Assembly (NCBI GenBank): GCA_000827325.1
Contig: KN832872.1
Span: 1-64,000 of the forward strand
Length of the DNA: 64,000 nt
Direction: 5' to 3'
From: Oidiodendron maius Zn
Taxonomy: Eukaryota; Ascomycota; Leotiomycetes; Myxotrichaceae
In this document: positions 36,354 to 48,329 of the stretch, one piece after another
How positions within the stretch are numbered: the first letter of the stretch is position 1
Layout: every line of letters starts with the position of its first letter
Translations under genes and position numbers: made by a program
The notes under the pieces: model-generated
Databases searched by the model: none
The model's input: the letters and a program-made list of their open reading frames with translations, nothing else
Told to the model about the DNA's origin: nothing

Positions 36354-36927
36354 ATGCCCCTCACCATCCGCCCGGCCATCGAGGCCGGCCTACCCACGAT
36401 GGTATCTATTGTATTGGCCGCTGACGCAGACCATCCACCCATAGCCCTTCCATTCCCAAGCCCCGCGGAAGGGTTCCCATTTTGGCTACAGCGAGTGTCG
36501 ACCTTGTTCCATCAGCCGCGGAGTTATGCTTTTGTTGCAGCTGCCGATGATATCGAAGTACGGGTTTTCTGATTTAGCTGGTTGGCTTGATCCCTTTTCC
36601 CAATGCTGTCGCACTTTCTTCGTAGATTACTTACATTAATATCTAGTTGCTAACTAGTGCTTTACGCAAATAACTACTCTTGCAGTTTTGCCCCGTTATC
36701 AGAAGCAAGGAGTTGGATTAGCTCTCTTTAAGGTATGTATTGCAGAGTTGGACCCTATCCATCTAGACTGCGGGGTTTGTTCAAGCGTTGCTGGCAGACA
36801 TCTTTATGAGAAGGCTGAGTGGAAAGCTGTTGGGGAGAAGACCACAGACTTCTCAGAGTTCGGAGGCGGAAATATTTTCAATCATTTTATGGGAATAGAG
36901 GCCATGAAGGCAGCCAAAGGTGACTGA
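36354..36927 (+). pseudogene. GNAT N-acetyltransferase relic with internal deletion
   Basis: The first part (36354-36557, 68 codons) begins MPLTIRPAIEAGLPTM and resembles the N-terminus of fungal GNAT acetyltransferases. The last part (36686-36924, stop at 36925-36927) has LPRYQKQGVGLALFK, the acetyl-CoA-binding Q/RxxGxG/A motif, and a typical C-terminal end. The middle strand region, normally about 50-60 residues, is absent. The only plausible splice (GTACGG donor after 36557, TTGCAG acceptor before 36686) joins the parts out of frame: phase 0 meets an exon that needs phase 1, and the result stops quickly. The rest of the gap (36558-36685) has stops in every frame. I therefore call it a pseudogene. 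A sequencing error or an unseen exon is the alternative. Confidence 0.6.
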
Positions 36928-38509
36928 AAGCAGACCAGAGAGAATTCTGAAGGCTATCTTGGAATAGAACCTTCCAGTCGAAGTACGACACAAGACCACT
37001 GATCAAGGCTGAAGCCTCTTTAACTTCACAGGGTTCTTCACAGGCGTCGAGTCTTAAGTCTCTTAGCGTGCTTGGTGGGCCTATACTCTTATTTAAAGCC
37101 TAATGTGGCTTAATTCAAAAGCAATTCTAGTGCTTGTTTGCTCTAAACTTCCCTGTTGATTTGGAAAAATGTGGTATTAATACCTAAATCCAGTTTGCAT
37201 ATATGCTAGTAACCGATAATGTCCACCCCTTTTTAGCCGAGTTTGAAGCAGGACATCTAATCAAAGGGGTCTGCAATTACAAAAACACTCATTCCCAACG
37301 TAGTCTAGGGAGCTTGGAATGCAACAGAAAATATTTGGCACATGTTAGATAAATTTTAGTCCTTTAAGACTAGACATTGACTGTGACGAGCCCAAGTGAG
37401 TTATTCGGCCACTATACATTATTCAGATTGCACTTTACATTCAGCTGTTAATACAACCTCTGCTTTCACTACCACTATAAAACAATCACGGTGGCCTGAG
37501 ATTCGGCGCTTCTGCAGATAAATAGTATTCTATCTGTGTTATCTTCATCGATTCACTCGTTCCTTTGCCATAAACTACGACAGACACTAAGTATCTAAGC
37601 CCGTCCAAACCTTCTATCTATGCTTTGAGCTTTGAAATATTACTTTAAAGATAAAAACTCGGCAATAAGTAGAGCATACTGAACTTTACAGAATGCCCGT
37701 TTGGCAAGAGTGGACTGCGGCAACATGAGATACTCCAGCGACAACCTTTGTGAGGATTGCTATTCCTACGATTATCGTATGTCACTACATACTCAAGGGG
37801 TTCCCGCCATTTGGCCCAATTTTTGAAACCTCATGAACACGGCTAAGTCACACTTGGCTCCACAATCCAGAAGATCAACAATCCGCGAGCGGCTGGTCTA
37901 GCAACAATAACAGGCCTAGAACAGGCCTAGCAACAATGGGTCTATAAGTAACCACTAGTCTAACAAAAACAACGCATCTATCAGCAACAATGGGTATAAC
38001 AGTAGCTGATCTAGCAGAAATAACGGGTCACGCAATAACAACGGACCTAATAGGGACACGCACTATATATGCGACGTCCAGTGCATGAGGACAGTACGGA
38101 GGCCAAATATGGTGGTAGCCAAAATACCATTCCTATTGGAATGGGATTTAGATTTCATGAGATATAGCAAGGCGCAGGTTATTTCTATGAGTATACAAAG
38201 AAGTGAGAAAATCTTAATAAGGAAGAACAACTATCAATGAGTTCAAACAAAGTCTTCATGGTAGCATTTTAATTTCTTTCGACATAGCAAAATAAACTGT
38301 TATAAATGCGCTGCAGAGGGAGATGGATAAAGATATTTGAGATTGTTGTTCTCAGAACAAAACTTAAGTGCCAAAGCCTCTGCCATGGAACATGACAGCT
38401 TTAAATCCTGCTGATATAGTCTAGCCCAGATATAATTTACAAATTCTAAACTTCGAGTAAAGACAATCCTTTTTGGAAAAAAAAAAAAACCCGCCGTTGC
38501 GCAAGTGGA
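36928..38509. other. AT-rich gene-free region
   Basis: No gene is supported in this 1.6 kb. It is AT-rich and holds a degenerate tandem repeat (listed separately) and a run of 13 A residues just before the next gene (about 38478-38490). No mobile-element ends were recognised. Confidence 0.5.
37895..38052. repeat. Degenerate tandem repeat (unit about 17-22 bp)
   Basis: Variants of GGTCTAGCAACAATAAC recur about seven or eight times, with insertions and substitutions, in this stretch: GGTCTAGCAACAATAACA, GCCTAGCAACAATGG, ATCTATCAGCAACAATGGG, ATCTAGCAGAAATAACGGG and similar. This looks like an old minisatellite. Confidence 0.55.
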
Positions 38510-39532
38510 ATGTGCCTAAAACACGAAAGACAGTCAACTGTCTGCGGGCATGTGGCTAGCTACACCGAACTTTGCGTGGAGAAGAAAACCCAACCTGTAC
38601 TAAAGATATTCTGCCCAAAATGCGTGCCCACTAGAAGAATAATTTCCTACTATGAGATCTGCCATGACTGCAGGCGATTTTGGCAACTTTATGGAGTCGA
38701 CGAAATCAGCGCCATACAGCGCACTCAGGTTTATCGCAGGAAATACGACTATTTAGGTCCACTGTCACCGTACTCCACTGGCCTCGCGCAGCCGAAACTG
38801 ATGCAGGATATAGATATAAATTTTGACAGTAGGAACAACCCTAGGGCAAAATTACATGCAGATTATGTTGACCAAGGGGCAGGAAGAAACATGCACAGGG
38901 CTGGGTGGCCGGTTGGCGATAGAGAAAATATCAAGAAACAAGAAATACCTGCACATCACAAAGAGGATCTGACAGACTGGTTGACGAAACAGGCAATAGA
39001 AGATGCTTCATCTCCCAAACGCGAGTCCTCCGGAACTGTGCTAACACTTTGGCCAGTGGTACCAGAATCCGAAATCTCAAGACAATACAATAAGGTCCAA
39101 GACGAAGGGAAATTAAAAGCCAGAGTCAACGTTGTTCCTGGCGGTATTAACAGTCTTCCCAGCCCCGATGAGTTCGAAATGGACGGGGTTGAGACGAATC
39201 TCCAAACAGAAAGACCTCTAGAGGGCACAAGCTATTTCGAACTAGATGCTTCAGTAAACCACCCGCAAGGCAAAGCCGACGCATATGCATTTGAGAGAGA
39301 GGACTTGCATATGCCAATACCGCGTACACCAGCACATATTATGGGATCATCTTATCAAGGTCTGGGGGGCTTGGAACCTGTGACCGGTAATGCGGTCAGA
39401 CAATCTCCGGATTTGAACAAACCGCTTCCTCCTCTGCTAAGAAGAGATTCTCCAATGCCTGAGTGCCCATTCGAAAGCGAAAATCCAGAGGGAGATGTAC
39501 CTTATAGTGAATACATACCTAGATTTATTTAG
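38510..39532 (+). CDS. Hypothetical protein with cysteine-rich N-terminus
   Basis: A single open frame of 340 aa begins at the ATG at 38510. The first 54 residues carry C2, H5, C12, H14, C22, then C35-x2-C38 and C51-x2-C54, a pattern that suggests one or two zinc-binding sites. The rest is hydrophilic, Pro/Glu/Asp-rich and probably disordered, with no signal peptide or membrane helix. I do not recognise a named family; similar C-x2-C headed proteins without known function are common in filamentous ascomycetes. A run of A residues lies about 20 bp before the ATG. A nuclear or cytosolic role is possible, but no function is claimed. Confidence 0.7.
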   Translation: MCLKHERQSTVCGHVASYTELCVEKKTQPVLKIFCPKCVPTRRIISYYEICHDCRRFWQLYGVDEISAIQRTQVYRRKYDYLGPLSPYSTGLAQPKLMQDIDINFDSRNNPRAKLHADYVDQGAGRNMHRAGWPVGDRENIKKQEIPAHHKEDLTDWLTKQAIEDASSPKRESSGTVLTLWPVVPESEISRQYNKVQDEGKLKARVNVVPGGINSLPSPDEFEMDGVETNLQTERPLEGTSYFELDASVNHPQGKADAYAFEREDLHMPIPRTPAHIMGSSYQGLGGLEPVTGNAVRQSPDLNKPLPPLLRRDSPMPECPFESENPEGDVPYSEYIPRFI

Positions 39533-39720
39533 CCTGTGGGAGAGCGCAGTGAGCCAAGTCCTCATAGGATATATTATATCAAATTAGTGTAAGTATGAAC
39601 TATCTATCTTGTCTGTATTTACATATGATCCTTCTTCTTTCTATTCGCGCTAAATATTAGGTCTGATAGTGCTGTAAAACAGACAACATGCCATAAACAT
39701 CTAATACTTACCTTCAATTT

Positions 39721-40595
39721 CTAGATCTGGAGAGGCGGAGCGGGCGTCCACAATGACCAGCTCAAGGCAATGGCCATCTTGACTGCAGCAGCGATCCAAA
39801 GACTGGTAGACATACCCGCAGAGCTCCTACTAACCCAGCCGCCAACTATACCCCCAGTCAAAATGCACAAAACTGCTCCTGCTCGTCTGTTCCTTTTGAC
39901 ATTATCCTTCCTCAATATCCTTGGGTCACTGGACAGGTCGCAGTAAACACTTGTCAGCACGGTGGTCGGGATCTCGTTGAAACCTAGCAATCTTGACGTC
40001 GTCATCTGACCTCCGGACTGAAAAGCTAAAAATCCGAGTGGGATGAGCTCCTTGAAGTTCAGGCCCAGAATAGCTTCACCCGATGGCTCCGGAACAATGT
40101 GGGCTTGGACAACAGCAGCCGCAATTATAACGCAACAACTTTGCAAGAAGAAGGATGTGCCCAGAGTCCCCCGCGCCTTCGGTTTTATGAAGCGGGTGTT
40201 GGAGAAGAAGAAGCATCCGCAGATGAAGGAGATGATTGAGGTAATGGATTTCAGCCATCCATAAGGGTGATCATGGGGTTGCCCTGAGGCACCGAGGGCG
40301 AGGAATATCGTATTCCCTATTGAGTCAGTGATTGATCGGACTGGATTACAGCTCAGTCTTTACCAGTTTGCATTGAGACAAAGCACGTCCAGGCATTGTA
40401 TGCACTGCTATCGCAGAGCCCCGATACAAAGCAACAAGCTATGATGGGGATGTCTGCATGCTTGATACTGATTTCCGCTTGTAGGTATCGCAGAGCGGAC
40501 TTGGTCCTACTCACTGATTTGGACGGAGACTCTTGCTCAGGGCGTTGGGGTTCTATAATTGGTAGAGTTTTCTCTGATTCTGGTGCATCTGCCAT
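39721..40595 (-). CDS. DUF1275/YoaK family membrane protein
   Basis: The model has two exons on the minus strand, 40595-40364 and 40316-39721, joined in phase 1 across a 47-bp intron (GTAAAG donor, AATAG acceptor). The product is 275 aa. The family signature is visible at the first helix (CFVSGLCDSSAYNAWTCFVSMQTGNTIFLALG; quoted here only as blocks GLCDSSAYN and MQTGNT). Five further hydrophobic segments follow, ending in a helix at SLWIAAAVKMAIALSW. The first ATG is at 40595; an upstream in-frame TTG is not used. DUF1275 proteins are polytopic membrane proteins of unknown function, sometimes near transporters. Confidence 0.85.
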
Positions 40596-41444
40596 GGTGT
40601 CTATCAATGGCTAGGAAACCTGGGTGTGAGTCTGGGAGAACGAGTTTTCTGGTGTAGTCGATGTGCCGAATATCGGCTCAAACTTTCTTTTCTGCTCAGG
40701 CTGGCTTATCAGACAAGGCTGATTGATCCGATGGGTCTAACCAAACCGGGAGAAATTCTGATTATGTAAGAATGTCGTCGTTCTTCGTCAGGTACGGTGC
40801 CGCCCACGAAGTGCCCGTCACTGATATCGCCCAGATCAGGTCTCTCCAAAGACCCTAAACTTAATTCTCGACAAATTTGGTATAGGGCATGTGTTTTTCC
40901 GAGTTATGGAGGCCAATTTCCTCATTTTTATCTCCTCCCCCGCCGCCCTACTCAACTCCACGGAACAGAGCCCTTGGGGAAATAAATAGTCACGTGAAAT
41001 GTTGGAGGGGTCCTGTCTAGCTATCTTGGGACTAGCGGGAGTTCTAATCTGGTCTGCCCGCCGCTGACAATCTCAGCGCAGGAAAAAATAAGTCCGCCTG
41101 GGACGCTGCTTCCATATTCTTTCCATCTTTCCTTTGGTTCCTCTTCCGTTCCCTCTTTCTCGTGCCACTTGCGGCCTGAGAGTCTCCTTTCTGCTTGGCT
41201 AGATACCTCTCCACTCTACAATCGCCATCTCACAATTTTCTCTGCTTCGTGCCGCTTATTCCAGTGCGCGAATTGCAGGGCGGATTCTCGACCACGTTTC
41301 CTCGAGTAGAAAGCCGTCGCGCAAACTCACGCAAATTTCGACGACCCAGCTGAGAGCGTACAAACCAACGAGAAAAATAAAATAGTATCGTCAGACTGCC
41401 GCGACACCCATCTTCCGATTTATAGGGCGTTTCCACGCTCAGAA
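40596..41444. other. Divergent promoter region of DUF1275 and EF3 genes
   Basis: No gene is supported. The 300 bp before the EF3 start are C/T-rich (about 41100-41240), as often seen upstream of highly expressed fungal genes. Confidence 0.5.
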
Positions 41445-44400
41445 ATGCCCCACCACGTCTCCCAGCTGCCCAACCAGCCGACCATGATTGTCAAACCCAC
41501 AGACGCCACTGCTCCATTGCAGGCAGATGTTTCGACCCTTCTCGGTGCGGCCTTTGATGCAAAGACTTCCAAGGACTCTGTAGATGCAGCCTACGCGCTG
41601 TGCGATCTTGTTCTAAGCTCGCCCATCGGTTTCCGAGCGCTGAAGGAATATGGAATCTTGGCAGAGATCAAGAAAGCCGCAGCGAACAAAAAGAGTGCAG
41701 AGAGACGGGAAGGCGCCCAGAATCTCCTTGGTGCTTTGTTTGAGCGATTCCCTCCTAGACAACACATCAGCGAAGTGGCGCTCCTGCTCCAGGATGGGGG
41801 GATGGTGGCATGTGCTCTCGATGCTATTTCAGATAAAAATGCAGTCGTACGAGAGGCAGCTGACTACGGGATCGACGCCCTATTTAAAAATTTGAGCTCT
41901 GAAGCTCTCGTTGTCGGTCTCATGCCAGCTGTCAGTGCCTACCTGTCAAAGCCTACGGGCAAATGGCAGTCTGCTGTCACTGCCTACAAGTTGCTACAGA
42001 GGATGGCAGATAAGGCCAAGTTGGAGATTGACTGCAGCAAGGAGGAGGCAAACAATAAAGACATTTTGCGCGAGGCGATGGGGACAAAGCTCGCTGGCTT
42101 AATTCCTATTGTTGAAGCTGGAATGACGGACATGAAGGCGGAGATCCAGAAGCAAGCTGTGACAACCATGACCGCATTGACCACCCTCCTCTCAAACGAT
42201 GATGTCGCTCCAAGGGTGCCTCTTCTAATTGCTACCATGGAAAACCCTAGCAAGGAAACACTCCAGAAAGCCATCCATGCGTTGTCGCAAACCACCTTCG
42301 TTGCAATCGTCACATCTCCTGTGCTTGCACTTCTCACACCTCTTCTCGAAAGAGCTCTGAACGATCCCACCACGGCCCAGGAAGTTCTCCGCCAGACAGT
42401 AGTGGTTGTTGAGAACTTGACCAAGCTCGTCCATGATCCCGTCGAGGCGCGGACATTCTTGCCCAAACTGAAACCTGGTGTGAAAGGCGTCGAGGACCGG
42501 GCTTCCCTTCCTGAAGTTCGAGAATTGGCTGCCCGAGCACTAAGTGTCATAAATAAAGCCATGGGAGACGATGATGGCAATATTGCAAGCGGCGCCATTG
42601 CGAGGACCACATCCGAAGACGTTGCAAAGATCCTCGAGACTGAGATCAAAAAGGCATCTGGACTTGGTGGCGATCTTGAAGTTTTCAAACTCGCAAGACC
42701 ATACATATGCACCATGGTAGCGGAGGATGTCAATCACCGCGAGTTAGCTCGCATTCCGAACATGATTACGCCTTACTTGGAGCATATCATGCAGTTGCCA
42801 GGAGCAGCGAAGGTAGTTGGAGATGCCGTGCAACAGTTTTACATTGAAGAAGACCACCGAAAGTTCGGACAGCCCATTAAGGAGGACGATGGTGAAGTTG
42901 AAATCGTAAACACCGACTTCTCTCTCGCGTACGGTGGTATGCTTTTGCTCTCACATACAAATCTTCGCCTCCTGAAGGGGCATAGATATGGCCTGTGCGG
43001 TCGAAATGGTGCCGGCAAGTCTACTCTCATGCGAAGTATCTCCACTGGAAAGTTAGAAGGATTCCCTAGCCAAGATGTTCTCCGAACTTGCTTCGTTGAG
43101 CATAACCAAGGCGAGGATGCCGATATCAGCATCCTAGAATTCGTCGCGAAAGACCCAGAAATTGCCAAGGAAGGCACTGCAAGGATCTCTGAAGTTTTAT
43201 CAGAAGTCGGTTTTACGTCTGGACCAGGAGGACGCCAGTCCGAGAAAGTTGGATCTCTATCCGGTGGTTGGAAGATGAAGCTTGCACTTGCTAGAGCAAT
43301 GCTAATGAAAGCGGATGTGCTTCTTCTTGACGAACCCACCAATCATTTGGATGTTGCAAATGTCAAATGGCTACAGGAGTATCTCAAGTCGCACACCGAG
43401 ATTACTTCCTTGATTGTCTCCCATGACTCCGGCTTCCTTGACGAAGTCTGTACTGACATTTATCATTACGAGCCTGGAAAGAAGCTCAAATCCTACAAGG
43501 GTAACTTAGCTGCTTTTGTTAAGCAAAGACCCGAAGCCAAAAGTTACTACACACTCTCTGCCTCCAATGTCCAATTCAAATTCCCCCCACCGGGCATCCT
43601 TACCGGTGTTAAGTCCAATACAAGATCTATTCTCCGGATGACGAATTGCTCTTATACATACCCTGGGGCCTCGAAGCCGTCCTTATACGACGTCTCATGT
43701 CAGTTATCTCTGTCTTCCAGGACCGCCATCATCGGTGGTAATGGTGCCGGGAAGTCGACTTTAATCAAACTCCTCACCGGCGAGACGATCCCCAGCTCTG
43801 GTCGCGTCGAGAAGCATCCCAATTTGCGTATTGGATATATTAAGCAGCACGCCCTTGAGCATGTTGAAATGCACCTGGAAAAGACGCCCAATCAGTACCT
43901 TCAGTGGCGTTACGCAAATGGCGACGACCGTGAAGTACACATGAAGCAGACTCGTATTCTGTCACCCGAAGACAAAGCCCAAATGGAAAAGCTGGTAGAC
44001 CTTGGGGATGGCAAAGGAGGCAAGCGGATAGAGGCCATCATGGGCCGCCAAAAATGGAAGAAGACATTCCAATACGAAATCAAGTGGGTTGGCTTGCTGC
44101 CTAAATACAACACTCAAATCTCTCGCGAGACTCTTATCGAACTTGGATTTAGCAAACTTGTTCAAGAATTCGATGATCATGAAGCATCGCGTGAGGGACT
44201 TGGTTTCCGAGAACTCTCTCCTAGGGTCATCTCAAAGCATTTTGAAGACCTGGGTCTCGATCCTGAGATTGCAAACCATAACGAGATCTCTGGATTGTCC
44301 GGAGGGCAGAAAGTGAAGGTTGTGCTGGCCGGAGCAATGTGGAATAACCCGCATCTTCTCGTCCTCGACGAGCCGACCAACTTCTTAGATCGTGACTCTC

Positions 44401-44881
44401 TTGGTGGTCTCGCTGTTGCCATTCGGGACTATAAAGGTGGAGTGGTAATGATTTCTCACAACGAAGAATTCGTTGGCGCCTTGTGTCCCGAGCAATGGTA
44501 TGTGGCCGATGGCCGCGTCACGCACAAAGGCCACCTAGCAGTAGCTGCCGATCGGTTCGAGGACAGCAGTCGGCCTGGCAGTGGGTTCAATAGCAGCGTT
44601 GCTAGCATTGCTAGCAGTGTTGTTTCCAGTGCCAATGCGAGCGCCAATGCCTCCGCAGCGAATAGCGGGGCGGAGGATACGGGAGACATGGCGTTCAAGT
44701 CCAAGAAGAAGAAGAAGATGACCAAGAAGGAAAAGAAGGAGCAGGAGGCTAGGAGAAGGCTGAGACACATTGAATGGTTTGACCTTTCTCACCAAGCCAA
44801 ATGAAATAACTGCTAACTATGCTCAGGCTTAATTCGCCCAAAGGCACACCTAAATACCCAGATACCGACGAAGAAGAGTAA
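41445..44881 (+). CDS. Translation elongation factor 3 (EF3)
   Basis: EF3 is the fungus-specific ABC-F ATPase that helps release deacylated tRNA from the ribosomal E site. The model has two exons, 41445-44776 and 44827-44881, joined in phase 2 across a 50-bp intron (GTTTGA donor, GCTAAC branch point, CTCAG acceptor). The product is 1,128 aa. HEAT repeats fill about residues 1-400. The first ABC domain has GRNGAGKST near 520, LSGGWKMKLA and LLLDEPTNHLD. The second has GGNGAGKST near 765, a chromodomain insert (about 870-935), LSGGQKVKVV and LVLDEPTNFLD. The tail is Lys-rich (SKKKKKMTKKEKKEQ). The last exon encodes LNSPKGTPKYPDTDEEE, the conserved EF3 end. Reading through the intron would instead end after FDLSHQAK at 44804, which lacks the family end. 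Confidence 0.95.
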
Positions 44882-45577
44882 AAATACTTTATAAATCGCC
44901 ATTTCTCTAACGACGACTATGTCTTCTTTGTGCACGCGATCACATAGATGATAAGTTTCTTAGATAGATACACGATCGGTTGGATTGTTGGTCGTGGATG
45001 AATGATACATATAGACGGCGTTTTGCGACATAGAGGGGCTGTTGTAGTTTTGCTTCATAGACTAATGCCATCTGAGGTATCCTCGGATTGTTACAGTGGG
45101 AATCCATAAATGATCATGATAGGAGTCTCCCTTGATGTGAATGCTTTTGCTGCGCAAGTGATGGCTCGCCAGGCTGTATACCGATGTATTTTAGTGTGGG
45201 TCTGACAGTGGCTTATGCCCCTTTTATTAGCGAGGGCAGGGTTTCAATTTACGAAAGCTTTGGGAATATCATTGTAACATTGTAGACGAGGTTGGGGGTC
45301 TTAAAACATTCAAAGACAGCTTAGAAGGGAAGTCAGTATATAGGAGTGGATCTGTAGATCATCTCTATGTGCATTATGTATCTGGAGTGATTGTGATCTC
45401 CCTCTTGCCCGGATTCCACGAGGACGCCAGAATTTCCAAATATGCCCCAGTCCCAAGAGCAAACTTAATACTCTTATTAAAAGACCTATCAGGAATAAAT
45501 CCCGCACTCATATTTTCATCCCAAGATCCTCAAGCGCCTAATATTATACAACCATCGACCCAGCTACCAAAAGACCC
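44882..45577. other. Convergent intergenic region
   Basis: This region lies between the 3' ends of the EF3 gene and the Zn2Cys6 gene. Nothing coding is supported. It should hold both 3' UTRs. Confidence 0.55.
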
Positions 45578-47798
45578 TCACGGGACAAAATCACTAATCA
45601 GAGCCTCCCAATACGCATTGTCGAAATGGTCGTACGAAATGTTCGGCAACGGCTCATCTAAAGGCACATACGCTTGCTGCTCCTGAAATGTAGCAGCCCC
45701 GGATTCCGCGGCGTACTTTTGCTCGCAGGCCGCTAGGACGCGGCGCATAGCTCGCGAGCAGCCTGTGGGGAAGGACGCCTTGCACGGAGTCAGTTGCACT
45801 CTATCAATCGTCTCGCCAGCCGCTTCAAAATTGGTGATGAACTGATTGAGGTAGAATGGCAAGTTAATCGTCTCTCTAACGTTACCCAGATTCCAGCCGT
45901 CTTCTTCCACGAAAGAGAGTTTGATGAGTGTCGAGCAAGCGTGACCGATTTGAGAGCAATTAATGACGTTATATCCGAGGTAGTTCCTCCGTGGTTGCTC
46001 GAGTACGAGGTCAAGAAACTGTTTGGCTGTTAGAAGACAAGAGTAGAGCATGTCTAGCCGTTGAGAGCAGCCGGTTGTTGGAAACAGGTGCTTCTGGATG
46101 CATGAATCGTATAGGAAAATTTCAGTGCTGCGATATTTCATGCATAATTGAACTGTCGACATTGGTCAGTTAAGACTGCTCAAGGTGTTACCGCACACGG
46201 ACACTCACTGTGACCTCGTACATCCAATGGTATTGAGGCTGCGATATTTTGCAGTCCTATCTTCGCGGACGACACGTGCATCCAGATGGGAGCTTTGCTG
46301 GTGTTGGGATCTGAGCATTCGGTCACAGTTCTATTGATGCACTCCGTAAACGCTTGTAACTTGACGGAATACGCCAGAACAATATCCAGTTCACTCTCAG
46401 CAGACTCTATGAGAACTTGACAGCAGTATTCCAAGTATGGTGTAGCGTTGAAACTCTCAATTTTCTTCACGCATTGAGATGATCTAGCCAGAAATTAGAG
46501 TCTGGTATCTCCCCTTCAAAGGTCTACTTACGTCGATGTCAGAAGGTAGCAGTAGACATATGCCCTACGCTCATCGAGTGTCCGTTTTGAATCATTTTGC
46601 TGTTGCTCATTAAGCGCCCACCTCTCTACCTCAGCTGTACCGCCTTCCTCTTGGCGGGCCGGTCTGTTCAAACCCAAGTCGATCGACATGGCGATAGCAA
46701 GCTGCATGGCGGCAGCGGATATCGTTTGCGGAGTAAGACCAGTAAAGAATATGTTCCTATAACCGTTTAGCTTATATTCTATTTAAGACCTCACGCCTGA
46801 ACAAGTAGAAAAACTTACCAAGTATTATATACCAACAATGCCTGGAACATATCCAGACTCTTCTCACCTCGGATGAGCATGGCCTCCATCAAATCTCGCG
46901 CGATCTGATTTCCTTGCTCAATCTGCCGATTCCGCTCTTCCTGACAGGAGAGCATCATCACAGTCCTATACAGCCATGGCCTCGAAGCTTGAAGCCCCTG
47001 CGGCGTCTCCCCAGGCAAGACGAATTCCACGGGGATATGCACCTGGAACTGCTCCTTAAACCTCAGCAGCTTCTCGGCTCTCTCCTCGCGTAGCTCGAAG
47101 TCAGAGGCCACGCTACACGCTGGTGTGAGAGCGGCAGTACTACCGGCGGCATATCGCGCTGTTACGGAGGAATCAAAGGCTGGTTGCACTGAAGTAGTAG
47201 TGGTGCCAGCGTTGGACGGCATGTCTTGAAGACATTCTATATTTGGCTTGGCTGATGGGGAGGCGGCGGCGAGGACATGTATGTCTGATCTGGGCTCGAC
47301 AATGGGGGACACAGGCGATCGACCTGTAGATAGGAGTGCCACTAGGCTCTCAATCTTCTTTTCTAGCTGCGCGGTGTTCCTGGAAAGACGTTAGCAGGTC
47401 TATCATTATTTGCTCGGACGTATACTCCAGTCCAAACTATAGGAAACAAACGATAACATGCCTCCTAATATGGGATTTACTGGAGGTACATACATTGAGA
47501 CATTTGGCCCTCTCTTCTTTCTAGGTTTCAGCGTCGGCCTCACACATGACTTCTGCAGTCGGTGACATCTGCACCCCAAATCAGTCCAGCTGCAGCATTA
47601 AAAATAATTTTGAATTCGCAACTCTACAAACAAAATAGCATTTCAGGTGTCTTTCACTCACCTCGAACACTTATCACTCTCAACCCCGCGCCCCGCTTGA
47701 GGAATGCACTTCGCTTTCGCGCGATAACAGCTTTCGCATGCCCTATTGCTCACTTTGCCAATCTCGGTCTCGGCATCGGCGCCGTGTGCGGACTGCAT
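45578..47798 (-). CDS. Zn2Cys6 fungal transcription factor
   Basis: The model has six exons on the minus strand: 47798-47662, 47568-47494, 47379-46819, 46756-46532, 46483-46209 and 46152-45578. All introns are GT-AG and the phases fit to give 615 aa. The DNA-binding zinc cluster spans the first intron: C21-x2-C24-x6-C31-x12-C44-x2-C47-x6-C54. A basic linker (KPRKKR) and a short coiled-coil dimer helix (TAQLEKKIESLVALL) follow. The rest is a long helical regulatory region, with a KEQFQVHIPVEFVLPGETP segment and the conserved-looking RPWLYRTVMMLSC block, in place of the classic fungal_trans domain. Nuclear DNA binding is expected. Target genes are unknown; no biosynthetic cluster surrounds the gene. 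The first exon and start were chosen by the zinc-cluster spacing. Confidence 0.88.
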
Positions 47799-48329
47799 GC
47801 TTTCACCAACACGCCTGGGAGTAGTCAGGAACACGCATGTCCTGACTACAAGACGGCAATTTTAAAAACATCCGTCTACAGAATGAATTAGTTTGTTGAG
47901 ACGAAATCAGGTTTGGAGTGGCAAGGCATTAGGTATCTAAGCGGCGCCGGACATTATCTAACAGCCGTGTCCGTTCGCTTCTTACAACTATCGGCGGATT
48001 AATCGCCCGTATTAATAAAAGGGGCTGAGAAGCACTGTATGTTGTCGGGTTTGAACAGTTGACGTCGTATGCTTCTGAGCTTCAATTGTACTCTCTGATG
48101 ACTATTATTACAACGTCTCAATTGCGTCGGCCCGTTCTTGAACTGCCCAGACTATCAGCGGAAACAGGAAAAAAGCATGCCGCTAACTAGCAATGAATCA
48201 ATAATAAGACGGGCAACCCAGAACCGCGCCCGTGTATGCCCCGCTCTCTACACACCCATATTAGAACACCCAATACGCAAAGATGGAAAGAAAGCTGTAA
48301 TATCCGATTACCAGGCACTGCGCCCTCAT
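47799..48329. other. Intergenic region upstream of the Zn2Cys6 gene
   Basis: The upstream region of the transcription factor and the downstream region of the kinase gene lie here. A 100-codon open frame at 48138-48440 on the plus strand overlaps the end of the kinase gene and is a shadow. No other feature is seen. Confidence 0.5.

Noticed and set aside
40070-40265. Plus-strand frame of 73 codons rich in Lys
   Set aside because: It is antisense to the DUF1275 gene, whose two exons join in frame.
41984-42733. 249-codon minus-strand open frame inside EF3
   Set aside because: It is antisense to a fully conserved EF3 coding region and has no features of its own.
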